Source: Lunularia cruciata (Eukaryota > Streptophyta > Marchantiopsida > Lunulariales > Lunulariaceae). From it: 64,000 nt of DNA. The notes beneath the pieces were generated by a model that was not told where the DNA came from, made no database searches, and saw only the letters and a list, made by a program, of their open reading frames with translations. The position numbers and the translations under genes are program-made. The stretch spans positions 74,280,944 to 74,344,943 of the forward strand of contig OX419755.1 in assembly GCA_948567375.1 (NCBI GenBank). Reading direction: 5' to 3'. Shown one piece after another: positions 9,690 to 20,574 of this stretch (positions are counted from its first letter, which is position 1; each line of letters opens with the position of its first letter).

Positions 9690-10395
9690 TCCCATCATAA
9701 GCACATTATAAAACCTTTGTAGGTAAAAGGTTCATCCACCATAGACAAATACAATGAGCCCATGATCCCACTCTAGCTACATCCAACAACATGGCAAGTC
9801 CCATCCAAGAATGGACTTGATGTGTACTTGCTACACCTGGGTGCAAGAATCACCCATCAAAGTGACATTCTCCAAAATGTAATCTATAGAAAGGGATTGA
9901 TTAATGAACTTGGAGATATCATAGTATATGTAACATATCCCAAAACACACCAAAATAGAGATCCTAAAGACCTTGACCTTGACCTTGGCCAGCATGAGTA
10001 TGTCCTTGACATGGCTATCCAAAAATCACCAAAAGAATAAGACCATATCTCTCCAAATCCTACACCCCCAACAAAGAAATGTAAGTTGGTAGGGTCTTTT
10101 GGTAAACTCTAATTGTTGAAATTGGTAATAACTCAAGATACCAATAGGTCAAGTATGTCACATGATATAGAGAGATTCACTTAGCATTCTCATCTCTGTC
10201 TACATACAAGTACCTTTGTATTTGTATATTTGCTTGTAATATCACAACTAGTCCAATTTTAATTCCACCTCCAATAGACATATTCTCTCTATTGGATACT
10301 GGCAAGCAATGAGTGTGGTATCCAAAGGTGAAAATGTGATAGACTCCAAAGGCTCATCTTCACACTAGTCTCCTAGTGGTACAAAGGCTCCACTC
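9690..10395 (-). pseudogene. Cytosine-5 DNA methyltransferase-like domain in element C
   Basis: On the minus strand, motif I is visible as GGIKIGLVVILQ (10269 downward), the degenerate form of a FGGIGTGL-type S-adenosylmethionine loop, followed by RYLYVDRDENA at the place of motif II. Motif IV with the catalytic Cys is PCQGH (10014-10000), preceded by TAG where Trp is usual and followed by AGQGQGQGL. Motif VI is ILENVTLMGDS, with ENV at 9872-9864. Spacing I to IV (about 85 codons) and IV to VI (about 47 codons) fits C5 methyltransferases. The domain is spread over two or three frames with several stops, so it is dead. The target-recognition part would lie beyond 9690, where the LTR of B copy 1 cuts in. 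Confidence 0.72.
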
Positions 10396-10648
10396 CAAGC
10401 TTGTTGCACCAATTGATTTGCATGTTGTTGCAATGCCTCCATAGAACTTCACAATGGAACATCCAATGTGGATGGAACAATCCCACTTGTACTCCAAATC
10501 TGAGTGATCTCCTCTGGTACTAGAGTATCCTCTACATGTACATTCTCCTCCAATAAGTTATTAGGCCAAGTAAAAGAAGTGATGAAAGCTAGATATGATG
10601 TTATGGTCCTTGACTATAGTGAGCCAAGACTATAACTACTAAAGCATA

Positions 10649-11365
10649 TCAATAGGCAACACACCCATCCTCACTTGATTTCCAACCTAATCTATAGGAG
10701 GTTGTCTCCTCCCAATATTCAATACCAAAATCCATGGGGTATAACATTGCTCCACCAACAAGCATATCATATGACTCTACTATTATTGCAATGGCTTGAG
10801 CTCTCACCATGGAGTTATCAGTCGGATGGCCAAGTTGAATTTGGACAATGAGTTCTCTGCATGTGATATATTGTGTAGAACTACCCCTAGAGATGTCTAG
10901 ATCTGAAATAGACACCTCTTCACATAAGTCTTCCATAGCTCTAGATTGAAAATGGCAGCTTTCTCCAGCATAAGGAGATGCACACCAGAGTCTAGTAAGA
11001 CTCTAGTGTGTAATAAGAGTCTAATAAGACTCTAGTGTATAGACATTCCCTAAAGGTCCCACCAAATGGAAAACTCTCCTTTGGTTATCCAATAAGAAAA
11101 CTCCAAGTGTGAACCACACTTGCTCAAAGGCAAGTCTAGGTGGTAACTCTCCCAATCTAGTAGTTATTGCTTGCCATAAACCATGAGTTGTTGAGCGGAT
11201 CCCATACACCTCAACCATATTAGCTCTACTATCAACCACCTCTGCTCTAGTAGTAGGAACCAAATCATCCATACTCTCACAAAGTGTGGCAACCAACCAA
11301 GACATTAGAGCTAGGTCAACTCCCAATGTAAACATATCACTTGCTGAGAATAAAGGGAAGCGCAT
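10649..11365 (-). pseudogene. Element C retropepsin region
   Basis: Minus-strand frames 11021-11365 and 10649-10936 flank a short stretch in which VLLDSGVHLLML (DSG at 10984-10992) supplies the aspartic protease active site. The second frame contains ESYDMLVGGAMLYPMDFGIE and then YWEETTSYRLGW. I recognise this as the flap and C-terminal part of a retropepsin found in some plant retroelements, where it precedes a methyltransferase. A small local duplication of the sequence around agactctagtgt (10985-11040) separates the frames and probably caused the shift. Confidence 0.6.
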
Positions 11366-11559
11366 AATTAACTAAGCCACCCCCAACATTGTGCTAGACT
11401 CAATTTGTGTAGTAGTAGGTGGTTGACTACCATCTAGTCTACCGTGCACTCCATCACCACCTACCACATCTACACTTGGACATTTAGGAGCCATGGATTT
11501 CATTTATAGTGCCTCAAAGAGTGTGAAAGATTGGGGGAGTCTGACCTATCTACTAGCCT

Positions 11560-12960
11560 CTTCCCTTTATAAGTTCAACTCCATTGATGCTTCTTTAGGC
11601 TTTAGATCATATACTGCACTCCTAATCACTATGGTAGATACATCTACTTGTGCTACTTTGCACATAAAGCCCAAGATATCTTTATCACCAACATAAGAGG
11701 TGGAAGCCTCAACACCCAAATCTGATCTCCTTTGAGCTATGGCCATACTAGCTAATCTTTGCTCCAATTGCTCAATCCAAGTAGCCATGGTTGTATTAGA
11801 AGCAAGAGTAGTTACTTTGTCTCTATTAGGTGTGAATCCTCTACAACCTCTTCTTCCATGGCCTAGAGCTCTTTTACCACTTGCCATAGTAGCCCTACTA
11901 CTCCATAACTCTAGGTAAAGGTCAAAGCATTGGTCACTATTGTGACCAAATCTGTGTTAATGGCCATATTGTCTCAATGTTGGTTGTGGTGCACATCATG
12001 TTTGTTGCCCTGAGTGCACTCTCTCTTGTGGCAAGGTCCACCACAAGTCCAACAAACAACACCACCAACTCACTAGCTATTCCTAACATGAAAATGAAGG
12101 TAGACGTCTAGCTATTCTAGATCCTCCACTCGTTCCATAGGATCTAGGCTATCCATTATGTCCTCAAAAGCCAACATAGCATGGTGCACTCTATTGCACT
12201 CTAAAAGAAGTAAAAGTTGAAGATGCAGTCTCCCTACCAAATCCAAATATTACCACTCTCTCCTCCACCATGTTGAGCTCAATACACTCATCTAAACTAA
12301 AGACCATTGCCAAAGTAGGTGAAGTAGCCTATAACAATGTAGCATCATGTACTCTATATTGCAACTCTCTGTCCAAGATCCTATACTAAAATTGGAGTAG
12401 TTTGGCCTTAGTAACTCCCTAAGTGAAACTGATTAGTCATCTCATTCAAGTGTATACCTTGCATAGGCTCTTTCTAGCCTTCCATTAGAACTTTGACAAG
12501 CTCTTCCACTTGTCATTCTACACTACTTGGTAGTTTAGCCTCAAGCACTAGAAGAACTCCACCATGGGGTTAAACCATGGTACTACACCACCTCCACTTG
12601 TAGTAGCCCCATCTCCAACTAGTGCACCTCCATTAGATCCACCAATGCTACTAGAGCTAGAACTTATGGGTATTGTAGATCTATCTCTAGCAACCAAGCT
12701 TGAAGTGATGGAGTTATAGTTTGGAGACCAATATTGTCTTCATAGCTTGATCTCCTCCAAGTGAGCTCTCTTAAAATCATGATAGTCATCCATTGGTGGA
12801 CCCTCTAAGTGCTGAAACAACCTTTCCATGCCATGAAGGGTGTGAACAAAGTTGGGTTTTGTATTTATTGTAGATCACACCAATTATCAAACTCTTGGAT
12901 GAAGTCATCCAACTCAACGGTATTCATTGTACTAGAGAAGCACTTGGGGCTTTTGGAGGC
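11560..12960 (-). pseudogene. gag: Element C Gag remnant with Cys/His knuckle
   Basis: Translating the minus strand gives fragments typical of Gag: an EFDDFIQEFDNW-like segment near 12900 and GRLERAYARYTLE near 12480-12440. A knuckle CWTCGGPCHKREC (12016-12054) follows, spaced CX2CX4HX3C, so it is one residue short of the standard CCHC. Frame 11567-11887 follows with a helical IEQLEQRLASMA segment. The reading frame is broken repeatedly, and I assign it as Gag from layout and knuckle. Confidence 0.5.
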
Positions 12961-12999
12961 CCCAAGCCCATAAATCTTGTCCATATCTCACAACAACGA

Positions 13000-13666
13000 C
13001 CTGCAAATACACCAAGTGCACTCTCAACTAAATCAGCTCGTATATCAAACTCCAGATCATAATCAATCTCATCACTCATTTGAACTTGAGATACAAATTG
13101 AAACCAAGTGCAACTTTGGGTAAACCCATTGTGTATTGCAGTGCTATATTATCTAGAATCCCCCAAGAACTCTATCATGAAAATGTAACTCAAACCGCAA
13201 TTGTAACCACCACAAGTACCCCACCAAGGATCACCACCAAGTGCCAACACCAATTGAATACCACCCACTAATGTAGCTCTAGTTACAACAACTACACTAT
13301 GAGAAAGGGTGACCTATAATTTGTCATCATAGCATGCGCTCTCATGATCTACAAGTCAACACTTCTTACCTCATCAAAGAAAAACACATGTAGTCTAACT
13401 AGTCAGCACTCCAACCTCACTATTGAGAGCCTACCAAGCATCAATGCTCTAAATTCAAGACACCTCACACAAACATGATGTATAAATAGGAAGCAAAGAA
13501 TAGAGGGGATCCAATCACAAGAAGTCTAAATGAAACCTTTTGTCTCATAAATCAACACCGGATTGACTCTACCATCATTTGGCATTTGACATAATAGGAG
13601 TGTCTACCTAATTCCTAAACTATCAAGATTACCAAGAATGGGATCAAATGCCTCTCCTAGCCAAAG

Positions 13667-13734
<68 letters not shown>

Positions 13735-14704
13735 ATGGAATAATCACTAGGACAACAAGTGAAGGTGGACCCATTTGGTTAGGGTCCAAATATGTGAGGT
13801 CAAACCAAGATGCGCATAATCTAGAAAGGTGGGCATATTTTGCCAATCAATAACCAAAAACTCATCTAAACTAGCTAGACTCATTCCAGCAAGTTGACCC
13901 TTCTAGCCAACCATAAGTCTATACTTTAAATGCCAAACAAGGCCTTTCTTCTTGCCAATTTGAATCCTCTCCAAATCTGGCCAACTCAAGCACTAGGTAG
14001 GGCAATTTGAGCAAAATCCAACTCTAGGCAACCTCAACTACCTTAACGCATCTCTTCTATAGTTAGCTTACCACCAAATCCTTCACTAAATCTCAACTTG
14101 AGCCAAATTGGAATAATGAGGATCTCCAAATCTCTAGTTCAAGGAGATTGGTTCCCTATTCACCTTCAAGTTTTCATTTTGAATTCAATTCACACCAAAT
14201 CAACCTTGATTTCACTTCCAAGGCTCATTTTGAAAACTCATTGTCACTCATTGTCTCAAATTGGCTCCATTCTTAGAAATTTGTTTGGCACTTCTGCATA
14301 CGGTGTGCCACATTGCCAAATCTACATCAAATCACACACAGCTTCCGGATATAATCACTCTTAAGAAAATCTGAACTACATCTAAAGTACCAACAACCAG
14401 CCATGCTTGGAGATACCACCAACACCCTTAGTTTTTGCATTTAATTCCCCCTTAACTCTCATTTCTTTGATGTAGTCGGTTCTTTTTTCCACTCAAATCA
14501 CACTCAAATCAAGGATCTACTCAATCCTTCATTGATCTATCTGCCAGAAATTGAGCACTAATTATAGTCAAGCTACACTCACTCTACCTAAGAGACTCTA
14601 AGTGAGAATTACCAGCCTCTGTCCACCATAGCAAAGAACTTGAAGGCTCAACATCAAAGAAATGAGCTCTCTAGAGTTGCACTTTGAAGGTATACCCCTT
14701 TGCT
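13000..14704. other. Flanking sequence left of B copy 2, no recognised gene
   Basis: This stretch is compositionally like decayed retroelement sequence, with many short open frames and no family I can identify. It may hold the 5' region of element C (minus strand) and the 5' part of the decayed A-like element that resumes at 21316. It contains the (TA)n microsatellite at 13668-13732. Confidence 0.4.
13668..13732. repeat. (TA)n microsatellite, about 32 units
   Basis: An uninterrupted run of alternating t and a. The open frame through it (repeated Ile-Tyr) is a product of the repeat, not a gene. Confidence 0.97.
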
Positions 14705-15450
14705 TGTAATACCAAGAGCTAGCCATATGATCTAGATGTGAAATTTGGTTTAGTAACATCTAGAATGATGTTATACATGATGATCAAAATAGATCAGATA
14801 GAAGTATCACCAAAAGAGTACTTCTACAAATAGGGCAAAAACCAAAATAGACTTGAGAACCTTAGAACCAATAGCTAGACATATGATTTAAAGGTGAGAA
14901 TTTGTTTGGTAACATCTGGAAGGATGTTACACATGATGGACTAAACATATCAGAAAGAGGTATCACCAAAAGGGGACTTCTACTAATAGAGTAGGAACCA
15001 AAATATGCCTTCAATCTTTGAAGGCAATTTTGGAGGCCTAAACGGATGAATTAGGCCTTGAAAATGTGCAAATTCCCCCCCCCCTGCCCCAACTAAGGAC
15101 AGGCTGGCCTTCCCTCCCCATGCTTTGTCTCGTCGAGAGCTTTCCAACAGTACCTTACTCATGTGATTCTGAGATTCCTACAAGAAGATTCCCTAAAAGA
15201 TTCCCTCTGGTCAAAGCTTGTTTGACCAACCAGATAGGACCTAGACAAGACATGTCACCCACCCAAGTAAGTAATCCAAGGGTGGAGCTTGCTGACATGT
15301 CACCTATCTGTGTCCCTAATCCTATGGTGGAGCTTCCTTGGAGGAGATCCTCTTTGTCTATATAATAAAGAGAAGGTGCTCCCTTGGGGCATCAAATGTT
15401 TGAGTATGCAATCTGTGTTTTCTCTCTTCTCTTGTCCTAGGAGTATTACA
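14705..15450 (+). repeat. Element B copy 2 5' LTR (746 bp)
   Basis: The LTR begins tgtaatacca and ends gagtattaca. The first 320 bp consist of two diverged tandem sub-repeats with a period of about 156 bp, each with a tagct/caag start, a gtaacatct...gatgtta core and a tatcaccaaaag element. A TATA-like box, tatataataa, lies at 15359-15368. A C-run near 15078 differs from the 3' LTR. Otherwise the two LTRs differ at only a few positions by eye. Confidence 0.93.
15359..15368 (+). promoter_or_regulatory. TATA-like box in element B LTR
   Basis: The motif tatataataa is about 80 bp before the LTR end and is conserved in the LTRs of copies 2 and 3. It is the likely start of R and of the genomic RNA. 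Copy 1 has lost it by deletion. Confidence 0.5.
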
Positions 15451-15451
15451 A

Positions 15452-15464
15452 TGGTATCAGAGCA
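15452..15464 (+). other. Element B copy 2 primer-binding site (tRNA-Met)
   Basis: The sequence tggtatcagagc follows the LTR end after one base and matches the 3' end of plant initiator tRNA-Met. It primes minus-strand DNA synthesis. Confidence 0.88.
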
Positions 15465-15558
15465 AGTGTCTTAGTCCAAGAGAGTGGATCATACCTCTTG
15501 GAAGAGCACAAACTACTAAAATTGAGTAATTTGAGGTGGAGAATAGTAAATTGAGTTA

Positions 15559-16029
15559 TTGTTAGACTTAGGAAGGACTTTAGAGAGCAGACGTGATGGA
15601 TGCATGGGAGGACAATTCCCTACACCTAGCTTTCCATTCCCAAATCCATTCCACATCAAGGCTATGTACATCCAATGTGAGCAAATGAGGGTATCGCTAG
15701 TTTATCACTTTGGCGCAAAATTCATAGATAGGGTGATGAACTCACCAAACTCAGTGATTCTACCTTTGGTGATATATGACAGAGAGTGAGACTTGACAAT
15801 CTACATTCTATTATGATAATATGGATGTGAATGTCCCAAATCCTCTCCCTTTCAACACTCAAGTAGAAATCCATTATGTAGTGAGACCAAAAGTGATGTT
15901 TAGAAATTTTGTGGTTAGGAATTTCGGCAAGGAGTATTATCAACAAGTGATAGCTTCTGAGCTCCCAATGGTAGTTTCAATAGTTCTTGCCTTCTAGAGT
16001 GATCATATTGACTCTATATTGAAGTAGAC
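15559..16029 (+). pseudogene. Element B copy 2 leader ORFs (possible SPFH/band-7-like fragment)
   Basis: Frame 15559-15789 encodes 76 residues (NPFHIKAMYIQCEQMRVSLV and following). A second frame from 15821 encodes MDVNVPNPLPFNTQVEIHYV and then RPKVMFRNFVVRNFGKEYYQ, ending at a TAG where copy 1 has CAG. The two frames are offset, which suggests one broken protein of about 150 residues. Both are also present in copies 1 and 3, so this segment was part of the family's founder. The similarity to SPFH/band-7 proteins is my pattern recognition and needs a profile search. It is not a standard gag or pol part. Confidence 0.4.
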
Positions 16030-16055
16030 ATTAGCAATTGAGTGTTGCATGAATC

Positions 16056-17170
16056 ATGGATCCGCAATTACAAGAGTTGGTGCAAGGAATGCAAGGGATG
16101 TTGAATGAATTTTGAGAGATTAAGATGACCATGGAGACGTTACAAAGTCAAGTGCAAATCCTTAGGAACGATCAAGCCATGCAAGAAGAAGAGCCGTCTC
16201 AAAACCCAATACCTATGACAGAAGTACTTGGAGAGGCACTTGTGCTACAAACCCTATCAACAATGAAGCCACATTGCTACTCCGGATGAAGAAGACTTGC
16301 AACATCAAGCCTTACAAGGGGCAACATATGATGGGAGTAGTGGAAAATTGGATCTCGAGAATGAATCAATATTTCCAATTGTTCTCAATAGAGATCATGC
16401 AGCATGCTGCATGCTTGTTTGCATGTGGGTACTTGATCAATAAAGCCCACACATGGTATGATGTGTGAGAATGGTCCATATTGGCAGAGAGAAGGGAGGT
16501 CACGTGGACAACAATGCAAGAAGGATTGCTGAAGAATTTCCAATCGGTGGATTCTGTGCAAATGACTGAAACTTGACTATGGGGATTGAGACATAAGAAT
16601 AGCATACAAGAGTATGTGGAGGCATTTCTGGATCTACAAGTCGCAATAACTGACATGAGTCCAGTAGAATCTCTCGACAATTTCAAACAAGAGTTTAAGG
16701 AGCGGATTTGCCAAGACGTCATGGTGCAAAATCACCACACGGTATTTGAAGCCATTGCTTGTGCATAGAGAATAATAGGAGCATTGGGTGGAGGTGAAGG
16801 AGTAGTTCTACCTCAACATTATTGGGTAGAAATGCCACACATGGGTGGACCAGTACCGATGGAATTGGGCAACCTTTGATTCCAAGATTGAGGAGCACTA
16901 TCGCTTCAAGGGGAGCGGGGACGGGTAGAAGAATGAAGAGATGGAGTCCCACGAGGAGAAGGGACTCGAGGAGAACAACGCAGTTGTTACAATTGTGGCC
17001 GTATTGGGCACATATCTACCAACTGTCGCACTCGTTTCCCTAGAGGCCCTCGGCCTTTGTTCAGGCGATCTTTGAACAACATATAGAGGCACATTGATGA
17101 GGAGGTGGTGGAAATCACTTTGGAAAATGAAGATCGCCAGTATATGTATCTCACGGCCTTACTGGCTCAA
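16056..17170 (+). pseudogene. gag: Element B copy 2 Gag
   Basis: The ATG at 16056 starts MDPQLQELVQGMQGMLNEF, then a TGA follows. Later pieces are 16274-16468 (MKKTCNIKPYKGQHMMGVVE) and 16586-16768 (YVEAFLDLQVAITDMSP). A CCHC knuckle CYNCGRIGHISTNC lies at 16985-17026. This is the usual plant chromovirus Gag layout, broken by several stops and frameshifts. Confidence 0.82.
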
Positions 17171-17248
17171 TAAGGAAGCAGAGAAGCAAGGGAAGGAAGA
17201 AGAATAATGCACAACGATCCCGAAAGGCAACCTCACCATTGATTTGTC

Positions 17249-17611
17249 ATGAATGGAATCCTAGAAGGTAATCAAGTGAGAGTATTAATAGATCCAGGAG
17301 CAACAGAGAATTTCTTGTCTCACTCTGTTGCAATAAGATTGGGAATGGATTTAGAGAGAGATGGAAGTGAAGAAGTAGAGTTACCAAATAGGCAAACAGA
17401 GAGGATTGAATCATTACCTAGACGGGTAACCCTCTTTGTAGGAGAATATCAGGAAGCAATTGAGTGGCGAGTGATACAATTAGCCCCTTATGATGCAATT
17501 TTAGGCATGCTATGGATAGAGCAGTACAACCCTATGGTGGATTGGAGGAAGAAATTAGTGAGAACCCACCAATGGTCAATCATTGGGGTTAAAGAAAAAT
17601 CACATAGGTAG
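17249..17611 (+). pseudogene. Element B copy 2 aspartic protease
   Basis: The active-site region reads RVLIDPGATENFLS near residues 11-24. The common form is D-S-G-A, so the second residue is Pro here. Further on, APYDAILGMLWIEQYNP is the usual C-terminal retropepsin strand and helix. The segment follows the knuckle and precedes reverse transcriptase. Copies 1 and 3 have lost it by deletion. Confidence 0.8.
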
Positions 17612-17668
17612 AAACTACCTCTATATGTCGTAGGGACGGCAACTGTCTGTAAGACCAATAGATGTTTT

Positions 17669-18640
17669 ATGGGTCTAATAAGAGAAGTCCAGAGTGCACA
17701 ACTCGATGGAAAAATTCCTAAGAAATTGAAGAATGTGGTGGATGAGTTTCAAGATGTCTTTCTCGATGATCTACCCTCAGGATTACCACCAAAAAGGCAA
17801 GTAGATCACAAAATTGAGACACTTCCGTGGAAGATGCCTCCTTGTAAGGCCCCATATCGCCTATCACCTCATGAGTTGGAGGAGTGTAAGACTTAAATTG
17901 AGGAGATGCTGCAGAAAGGGTTCATCCAACCTAGCATATCACCATATGGGGCCCCTGTCTTGTTTGTGAAGAAGAAGGATGGTATAATGCGCATGTGCAT
18001 TGACTATTGGGGTCTCAATCAGCAAATAGTGAAGAACAAATACCCCTTACCTCGCATGGATGACCTGTTTGATCAACTCCATGGAGCGAGATACTTCACC
18101 AAACTGGACTTGCGGAGTGGTTACAATCAAATCCAAATGGCAAAGGAAGATGTGCACAAAACTGCCTTTTGAACCAAGTATGGCCACTTTGAGTATCTTG
18201 TGATGCCTTTTGGCCTCACCAATGCACCTGCCACTTTCATGAGCCTAATGAATGACATATTTCATCCATACTTGGATAAGTCTGTTATCATCTTCTTGGA
18301 TGATATCTTAGTATACAGTAGCATGATGACATAACACAAACAACATCTACAAGAGGTCCTCCAAATTCTAAGACAGAATCAGTTGTACACCAAAATCTCA
18401 AAGTGTGAGTTTGGCAAGTCCAAAAGAGGCTACTTGGGGCATAGAGTAAGTGCAAAGGGCATTCCAGTATTTACAGATAAAATAGAGGTCATTCAAAAAT
18501 GGAGTGCCCCAGAAGATCAGACTCAACTTAAGAGCTTCTTGGGGTTGATGGGATTCTATCGTAGATTTGTCAAGGATTTCTCCAAGGTTGCACAGCCTTT
18601 AACGGCACTACTTGGCAAGGGGAAGAAGTAGACATGGGGA
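17669..18640 (+). pseudogene. pol: Element B copy 2 reverse transcriptase
   Basis: Visible motifs are [40 protein letters not shown] (usual form IDYR, so Arg has become Trp), [11 protein letters not shown] with the first catalytic Asp, [14 protein letters not shown], and [11 protein letters not shown] with the Asp pair. FLGLMGFYRRFVKDFS follows. Stops at 17894-17896, 18170-18172, 18334-18336 and 18629-18631 break the frame, but the frame itself is mostly kept, so decay has been mainly by point mutation. Confidence 0.88.
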
Positions 18641-19160
18641 ACTGCACAAGAGTTGGCCTTTCAAGAATTGAAGGCCGCCTTGCTACATGCACCAATCTTG
18701 AAGTGGTATGACCCAAAACGTCAAATCAAGTTGGCTATAGATGCATCAGGTGTAGCAATAGGAGCAATCCTACAACAAGAGTATCATGACGGATGGCATC
18801 CAATTGCATATTACTCTCAAAATTTGTTACAAGCAGAGCGCAACTACCACACCACAGAACAAGAAGAGATGGCCATCATTCTAGCAACCAAGCATTGGAA
18901 GCACTACTTGGGCGAGAAGGCATTTGTAGTAGAGACAGACCGCAAACCTCTGGTCTACCTCAAGACGCAGAAGGATCTATCTCATCGCCAAATTTGGTGG
19001 GCAGAGTAGCGACAATGCTTCAACATGACGATCACCTATGTGGAAGGTAAGAAGCAACTTGCAGATGCATTCACCCGCATGCCAATGGCCAACAACTTGG
19101 TGGCAGAGGTTAAGATTAACCCTGAATTCTGGCAAGAGATTCTGGCTGCTACAAAAACTG
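18641..19160 (+). pseudogene. Element B copy 2 RNase H
   Basis: The frame 18653-19009 carries IKLAIDASGVAIGAILQQ with a catalytic Asp, HPIAYYSQNL, an EMAIILATKHWKHYL helix and FVVETDRKPL with a second catalytic Asp. It ends at a TAG (19007-19009) inside the usual RQ.RW segment, then resumes in the same frame with VEGKKQLADAFTRMP. Confidence 0.85.
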
Positions 19161-19189
19161 ACCCATAGATTGTATAAGCACAATCATCC

Positions 19190-20210
19190 AAAGGTGTCAC
19201 CAGTACCCAAGGACTCACCTTTTGGGATGGCGGATTATGGATCCCAAATGTCCCAGAATTACGCACCACCATTCTAGCAGAATGTCATGATTCGGCCATC
19301 GCAGCTCATGTCGGAGTGGACAAGACCTTGGATGCAGTCGAGCGCCATTACTATTGGCCCAAGATGAGCAACGATGGACTATGTGCATAGCTGCCTACTT
19401 TTCCAACAGAACAAAGCTTCTTATCAAGCTCCTGCAGGGCTCCTACAACCTCTCCCCACTCCTACCCAACGTTGGGAACAAGTGAGTATGGATCTTGTTT
19501 GTGAATTACCCAAGACCACCTCAGGTTTGACTCCATTGTGGTCTTTGTGGACCGGCTCAGCAAAACAATTCATGTACGCCCTACCACCAAGGAGGTGACC
19601 GCTCCACAACTAGCTCAATTATACTTAGATGCAGTCTTTGCTCACCATGGCTTGTCTGGAGTACTCATCACCGATAGAGGCACCTAATTCACTAGCTTGT
19701 TTTGGCAAACACTCTTTGGTTTCTTCAAAACCAAGTTGGCCATGTCCACAGCTTACCACCCCCAAATAGATGGCCAAACAGAGCGGGCTAATCGCACGAT
19801 TGAAGACATGTTACGCGGCTTCACCTTAGAAGAGCAAGAGAGGTGGGACACCCTACTCCCGTTGGTGGAATTTGCTTACAACAATTCAGTGAATGCATCC
19901 GCCCATGTCACTCCATTCTTCCTCATGTATGGTGAGCATCCCTTCACACCTTCTAGCTTGATGAAGATCCGTCTAGTGGCTACCAAGGTCGATGCAGTCA
20001 ACACATTTGTTTCTAGAATCCAACAAGATGTGGAGAGCGCCAAGCACAGATTACAAATTGCGCAAAATCGACAAAAGCAATATGTTGATACACCGTTGGC
20101 ACATGGAGTTCAATGTTGGGGATCAAGTGTGGCTATCGACAACCAACCTCACCTTAGTTGGACCTCGTAAGCTCAGACCTCGTTTTATTGGGCCTTTCTT
20201 GATTCTTCGT
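19190..20210 (+). pseudogene. Element B copy 2 integrase
   Basis: The zinc region (H...H...C...C) is visible around 19280-19420, and is better kept in copy 3. The core is seen as MDLVCELPKTTS (first Asp), the ITDRGT segment (second Asp, ending in TAA where Q is usual) and HPQIDGQTERANRTIEDML (Glu). Frame 19697-20170 covers the last part of the core. Several frameshifts separate the pieces. Confidence 0.85.
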
Positions 20211-20545
20211 TGCATCAGCGCTGTGGCCTATCACCTTGAGCTACCACCACACATGAAGATCCATCCAATGTTCCATGTCTCCCTACTATGCAGATATGCT
20301 CCCCAATCAGGCCAAGGTCATTCCACACCAGACATTCAACCTTGTCCGACACTCATTGATAGCACAGAGGAATATGAAGTGGAGCAGATTCTCCAGAAAC
20401 GCATGCGTGGTACTCGCCACCCACCGGTGGACTATCTAGTACAATGGAAAGGTTACCCCCTCTATGAAGCCACCTAGGAGCCCACTGCCAATTTGGCACA
20501 TGCACCTGTGTTGGTGCAAGCATTTGAGCAACAATTGCACAACGA
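20160..20545 (+). pseudogene. Element B copy 2 integrase tail and chromodomain
   Basis: Frame 19992-20477 gives the integrase C-terminus (LRPRFIGPFLI, GPY/F-type) and HPMFHVSLL. A chromodomain follows from about 20365: EYEVEQILQKRMRG, then VDYLVQWKGYP with the aromatic residues of the methyl-lysine cage. The Trp of the WEP motif is TAG (20475-20477). Chromodomains steer integration of chromoviruses to marked chromatin. Copy 3 has lost the segment by a clean deletion. Confidence 0.85.
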
Positions 20546-20559
20546 GGACGTTGCGTCTT

Positions 20560-20574
20560 AAAAGGAGGGAGGTC
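20560..20574 (+). other. Element B copy 2 polypurine tract
   Basis: The purine run aaaaggagggaggtc directly precedes the 3' LTR and is conserved as aaaaggggggaggtc in copy 3. Confidence 0.75.

Larger units (their letters stand above)
9658..13000 (-). mobile_element. Element C: gag-protease-DNA methyltransferase retroelement remnant, minus strand
   Basis: Read on the minus strand, this region has a broken gag with a Cys/His knuckle (12016-12054), a retropepsin (DSG at 10984-10992) and then a cytosine-5 DNA methyltransferase-like domain (about 10395-9690). The order gag, protease, methyltransferase and the shared strand support a single retroelement. I find no reverse transcriptase or integrase within the window; the sequence is cut at 9657 by the LTR of B copy 1, so the rest of pol may lie left of the window. 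LTRs of C were not found. Similar DNMT-bearing Ty3/gypsy elements have been reported in other eukaryotes including streptophyte algae (literature as I recall it). Confidence 0.65.

Noticed and set aside
13638..13853. ORF with a long Ile-Tyr repeat
   Set aside because: It is produced by the (TA)n microsatellite and has no other coding signal.
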